Part shown: positions 62,316 to 64,000 of the stretch, in pieces
Layout of the letters: the number at the start of each line of letters is the position of its first letter
Numbering within the stretch: position 1 is the stretch's first letter
Origin: Sporosarcina sp. P2
Lineage (GTDB): Bacteria > Bacillota > Bacilli > Bacillales_A > Planococcaceae
Assembly: GCF_002743255.1 (NCBI RefSeq)
Contig: NZ_PDYY01000013.1
Coordinates: 1-64,000 of the forward strand
Length of the DNA: 64,000 bases
Direction: 5' to 3'
Notes under the pieces: model-generated
The model's input: only the letters and a program-made list of their open reading frames with translations
Databases searched by the model: none
Told to the model about the DNA's origin: nothing
Made by a program: the position numbers and the translations under genes

Positions 62316-62825
62316 TTATTTCGCCAAAGCTATCTCAATATGCGCTAAATGATGCGCTTCATGCCAAGCCAATTTCGCTACTTTTGTCGCTACGGCAATC
62401 TCGCCGTTGACTTCATGAGTAAATGTTCGTTGTAGTTGCTCTTCCGTCAGACTATTGCCTAACGCTACAATACGCTCATTGATCCCTTCAAGCATCTTAA
62501 TGGAAGGCTCGACTGGTAGCTCATTGTCAGGTAGTACAGCCCATTTCTCTTGATCAAATGCGGGTACTGTTGGATGGTCGTCTGTTAACGCAAGCTTTAA
62601 TCGCTGATACATAATCAACTGCGAGTCTGCAATATGATGTACCAATTGACGAACTGTCCATGCACCTGCGCGATACGTTTTAGTTAGCTCTTCGTCAGTC
62701 AATGAATCTACAGTTCCCCTTAATCGGGTAGTATATGTTTCAATTTCTTGTAACCACTTTTGAATATCTTCCAACGTCACCTGTTCAGGAACGTGTAATT
62801 TTCCGATCGGAAATTGATTATCCAT
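62316..62825 (-). CDS. yfiT: YfiT/DinB family putative metal-dependent hydrolase (bacillithiol transferase-like)
   Basis: 169 residues, DinB four-helix fold. The metal-binding His residues lie in RQLVHHIADSQL (near 65) and AWHEAHHLAHIE (near 157-161). FPIGKLHVPEQ at the N-terminus and VPAFDQEKWAVLPD in the middle are YfiT signatures. In Bacillus this group includes bacillithiol S-transferase activity, so detoxification is likely. Strong GGGGGG-type site before the ATG. Confidence 0.88.
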   Translation of the reverse strand: MDNQFPIGKLHVPEQVTLEDIQKWLQEIETYTTRLRGTVDSLTDEELTKTYRAGAWTVRQLVHHIADSQLIMYQRLKLALTDDHPTVPAFDQEKWAVLPDNELPVEPSIKMLEGINERIVALGNSLTEEQLQRTFTHEVNGEIAVATKVAKLAWHEAHHLAHIEIALAK

Positions 62826-62924
62826 AACGAACCCCCCTCTTCATTGCCTTCATTATCCCATAAACTATCTAATTATTCTACGAATTGAATAGCACTACTT
62901 ATTTAAAAAACTCTACTGACTGTA

Positions 62925-62955
62925 TTGACCCTCACGTTACGTTACACTTTATACT
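62925..62955 (+). promoter_or_regulatory. MerR-type promoter with 19-bp spacer
   Basis: TTGACC (62925-62930) and TATACT (62950-62955) are separated by 19 bp containing CTCACGTTACGTTAC, a partly dyadic sequence typical of multidrug MerR operators. The regulator probably binds here and realigns the promoter, controlling its own gene 23 bp downstream. Confidence 0.75.
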
Positions 62956-62977
62956 ACATAGTAAGGAGGTGTTGATA

Positions 62978-63712
62978 ATGAAAATGAAGGTAAAGGAAGT
63001 CGCGGATTTAGTCGGTATTAGCGTACGCACACTTCATCATTACGATGCAATCGGATTGCTGACACCCGAGGAGACAACAGACACGGGTTATCGCTATTAC
63101 TCCGAACGGAACCTTGAGACTTTGCAGCAAATACTATTTTTCAGAGAACTAGAATTTCCTCTTAAAGAAATAAAGAACATTCTCAGCGAACCGTCATTTG
63201 ACCGCCAGCAAGCTCTTCAGCTACATCGAAAACTATTGCTTGAGAAACGCGAACGGATCGATCAAATGATTGCGACTATTGATAAAACTACACAGTATAT
63301 AAAAGGAGAGAGGGACATGTCGAACGAAGAGAAGTTTCAAGGATTTAATTTTAATCACAATCCCTATGAAGAAGAGGCTCGAAAATTATGGGGAGCAAAA
63401 GCGGTTGAACAATCGAATACCGCATTCGAAAACAAAGCAGTCGGTGAAAAAATGAATGACATCTACCGGAAATTAGCACATCTTACAAACACACCGCCTG
63501 AATCCGCTGAAGCACAAACAGCTATTACAGAATGGTATGAGTTTTTGAATACACACACTGGCCATCACTACACATTGGAAGCATTCAAAGGTTTGGGGCA
63601 TATGTATATAGCAGACGAACGCTTCACAACGAATATCGATCAATTCGGTGCAGGTTTGGCACAATTTATGAGCGAAGCGATGACGTTTTTTGCAGATCAT
63701 AACAAAAACTAA
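62978..63712 (+). CDS. MerR family regulator with TipAS ligand-binding domain
   Basis: 244 residues. The MerR HTH (about 1-70) reads KVKEVADLVGISVRTLHHYD and GLLTPEETTDTGYRYYSERN. A coiled-coil dimerisation helix (about 75-110) precedes a TipAS antibiotic-recognition domain (about 125-240) with EEARKLWGAKAVEQS and HMYIADERFTTNIDQFGAGL. Relatives such as Mta and TipA bind thiopeptides or other drugs and activate efflux genes. ATG at 62978 follows AAGGAGG by seven bases; the frame from 62885 crosses the promoter and is rejected. No target transporter is adjacent in the window. Confidence 0.92.
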   Translation: MKMKVKEVADLVGISVRTLHHYDAIGLLTPEETTDTGYRYYSERNLETLQQILFFRELEFPLKEIKNILSEPSFDRQQALQLHRKLLLEKRERIDQMIATIDKTTQYIKGERDMSNEEKFQGFNFNHNPYEEEARKLWGAKAVEQSNTAFENKAVGEKMNDIYRKLAHLTNTPPESAEAQTAITEWYEFLNTHTGHHYTLEAFKGLGHMYIADERFTTNIDQFGAGLAQFMSEAMTFFADHNKN

Positions 63713-63746
63713 ACATCCTGTTGCATGCTGTTTATCAATCAATAAA

Positions 63747-63776
63747 TAGGGCTACCTCCACATTTCGGGTAGCCCC
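63747..63776. terminator. Hairpin between convergent MerR and GlsB-type genes
   Basis: GGGCTACC and GGGTAGCCC pair around a ten-base loop. The T-run is weak on both strands (TATTTATT on the minus side), so termination strength is uncertain. Confidence 0.55.
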
Positions 63777-63789
63777 CATCCCTGTCTAT

Positions 63790-64000
63790 TCACCGATGTT
63801 TCCGCGCTGCTTTCATCATGTAACTGACGACTATGACAAAAATCAACGCACCTACAATAGTAGGGACGACATAAAAGTCACCTAAACGCGGTCCCCAACT
63901 GCCAAATAAATTGCCTCCAATCCACGCACCGATGATACCTGTAATCACATTCCCCACCACACCGCCTGGGACACTTTTGCCAATGATCAGACTAGCAAAC
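63790..64000 (-). CDS. GlsB/YeaQ/YmgE family membrane protein (partial)
   Basis: The last 69 codons are present; the N-terminus lies beyond the right edge. GKSVPGGVVGNVITGIIGAWIGG (quoted in part) and the following GALIFVIVVSYMM segment give the two glycine-rich transmembrane helices of the family. It ends in KAARKHR. Members are small stress-related membrane proteins of unknown mechanism. Confidence 0.85.
   Translation of the reverse strand, partial: FASLIIGKSVPGGVVGNVITGIIGAWIGGNLFGSWGPRLGDFYVVPTIVGALIFVIVVSYMMKAARKHR

Overview
The window looks like a chromosomal segment of a low-to-mid GC, endospore-lineage Firmicute. The gene set (NreABC-controlled nitrate reductase, a Geobacillus-type lysine 6-dehydrogenase, YusW-, YfiT- and DUF2804-type proteins), strong AGGAGG-type ribosome binding sites and frequent TTG/GTG starts point to Planococcaceae, most likely Sporosarcina or a close relative. 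That placement is inference; no rRNA is present. No phage, transposase, CRISPR array or plasmid gene was seen.

Layout. 1-7.5 kb: the start of an unidentified gene, a palindromic interspersed repeat, an ECF-type sigma factor, a CNNM/CBS transporter-like protein, an M20 peptidase, a nitroreductase, a secreted-amidase-like domain protein and a three-gene polar amino acid ABC importer. 7.8-15 kb: a lone tRNA-Ala, DUF2804 and YusW-like proteins, a heterodimeric ABC exporter with one degenerate ATP site, and an EamA transporter. 15-24 kb: a PAS/GGDEF-like/EAL protein, a beta-propeller surface protein, an aminotransferase, a stress-type SDR and an acyl-CoA dehydrogenase. 24-27 kb: a lysine catabolic pair (aldehyde dehydrogenase then lysine 6-dehydrogenase). 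27-32 kb: a SEC-C protein and a divergent TetR/DHA2 efflux pair.

32-51 kb is one physiological block for nitrate respiration. moeA-mobB-moaE-moaD-mobA-moaA is tightly overlapped (4-bp ATGA junctions), with moaC divergent. moaB and moeB lie at the far end of a long co-directional run: narGHJI, nreABC, a hemerythrin, a NarK transporter with an added C-terminal PAS domain, moeB and moaB. The nar genes make the molybdoenzyme, the moa/mob/moe genes make its cofactor, and NreA (nitrate), NreB (oxygen, four-cysteine FeS motif) and NreC (DNA binding) switch it on. Two NreC-like palindromes lie exactly 105 bp apart upstream of narG. A succinate/acetate CoA-transferase is transcribed divergently from narG.

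52-64 kb: a class I ribonucleotide reductase operon under a cobalamin riboswitch and an NrdR box, an AgcS symporter, glycerate kinase, DUF2243/CtaG, YnfA, YfiT, a MerR-TipAS regulator and a partial GlsB-type protein.

The most unusual structure is not a gene. Six intergenic arrays (near 3.9, 17.1, 27.3, 38.0, 52.8 and 60.0 kb) carry an 8-base core, close to ATAGAGCG/ATTGAGCG/TATGAGCG, repeated almost exactly every 21 bp, 52 copies in all. The cores are kept while the DNA between them often is not. I cannot assign these arrays to any described element.
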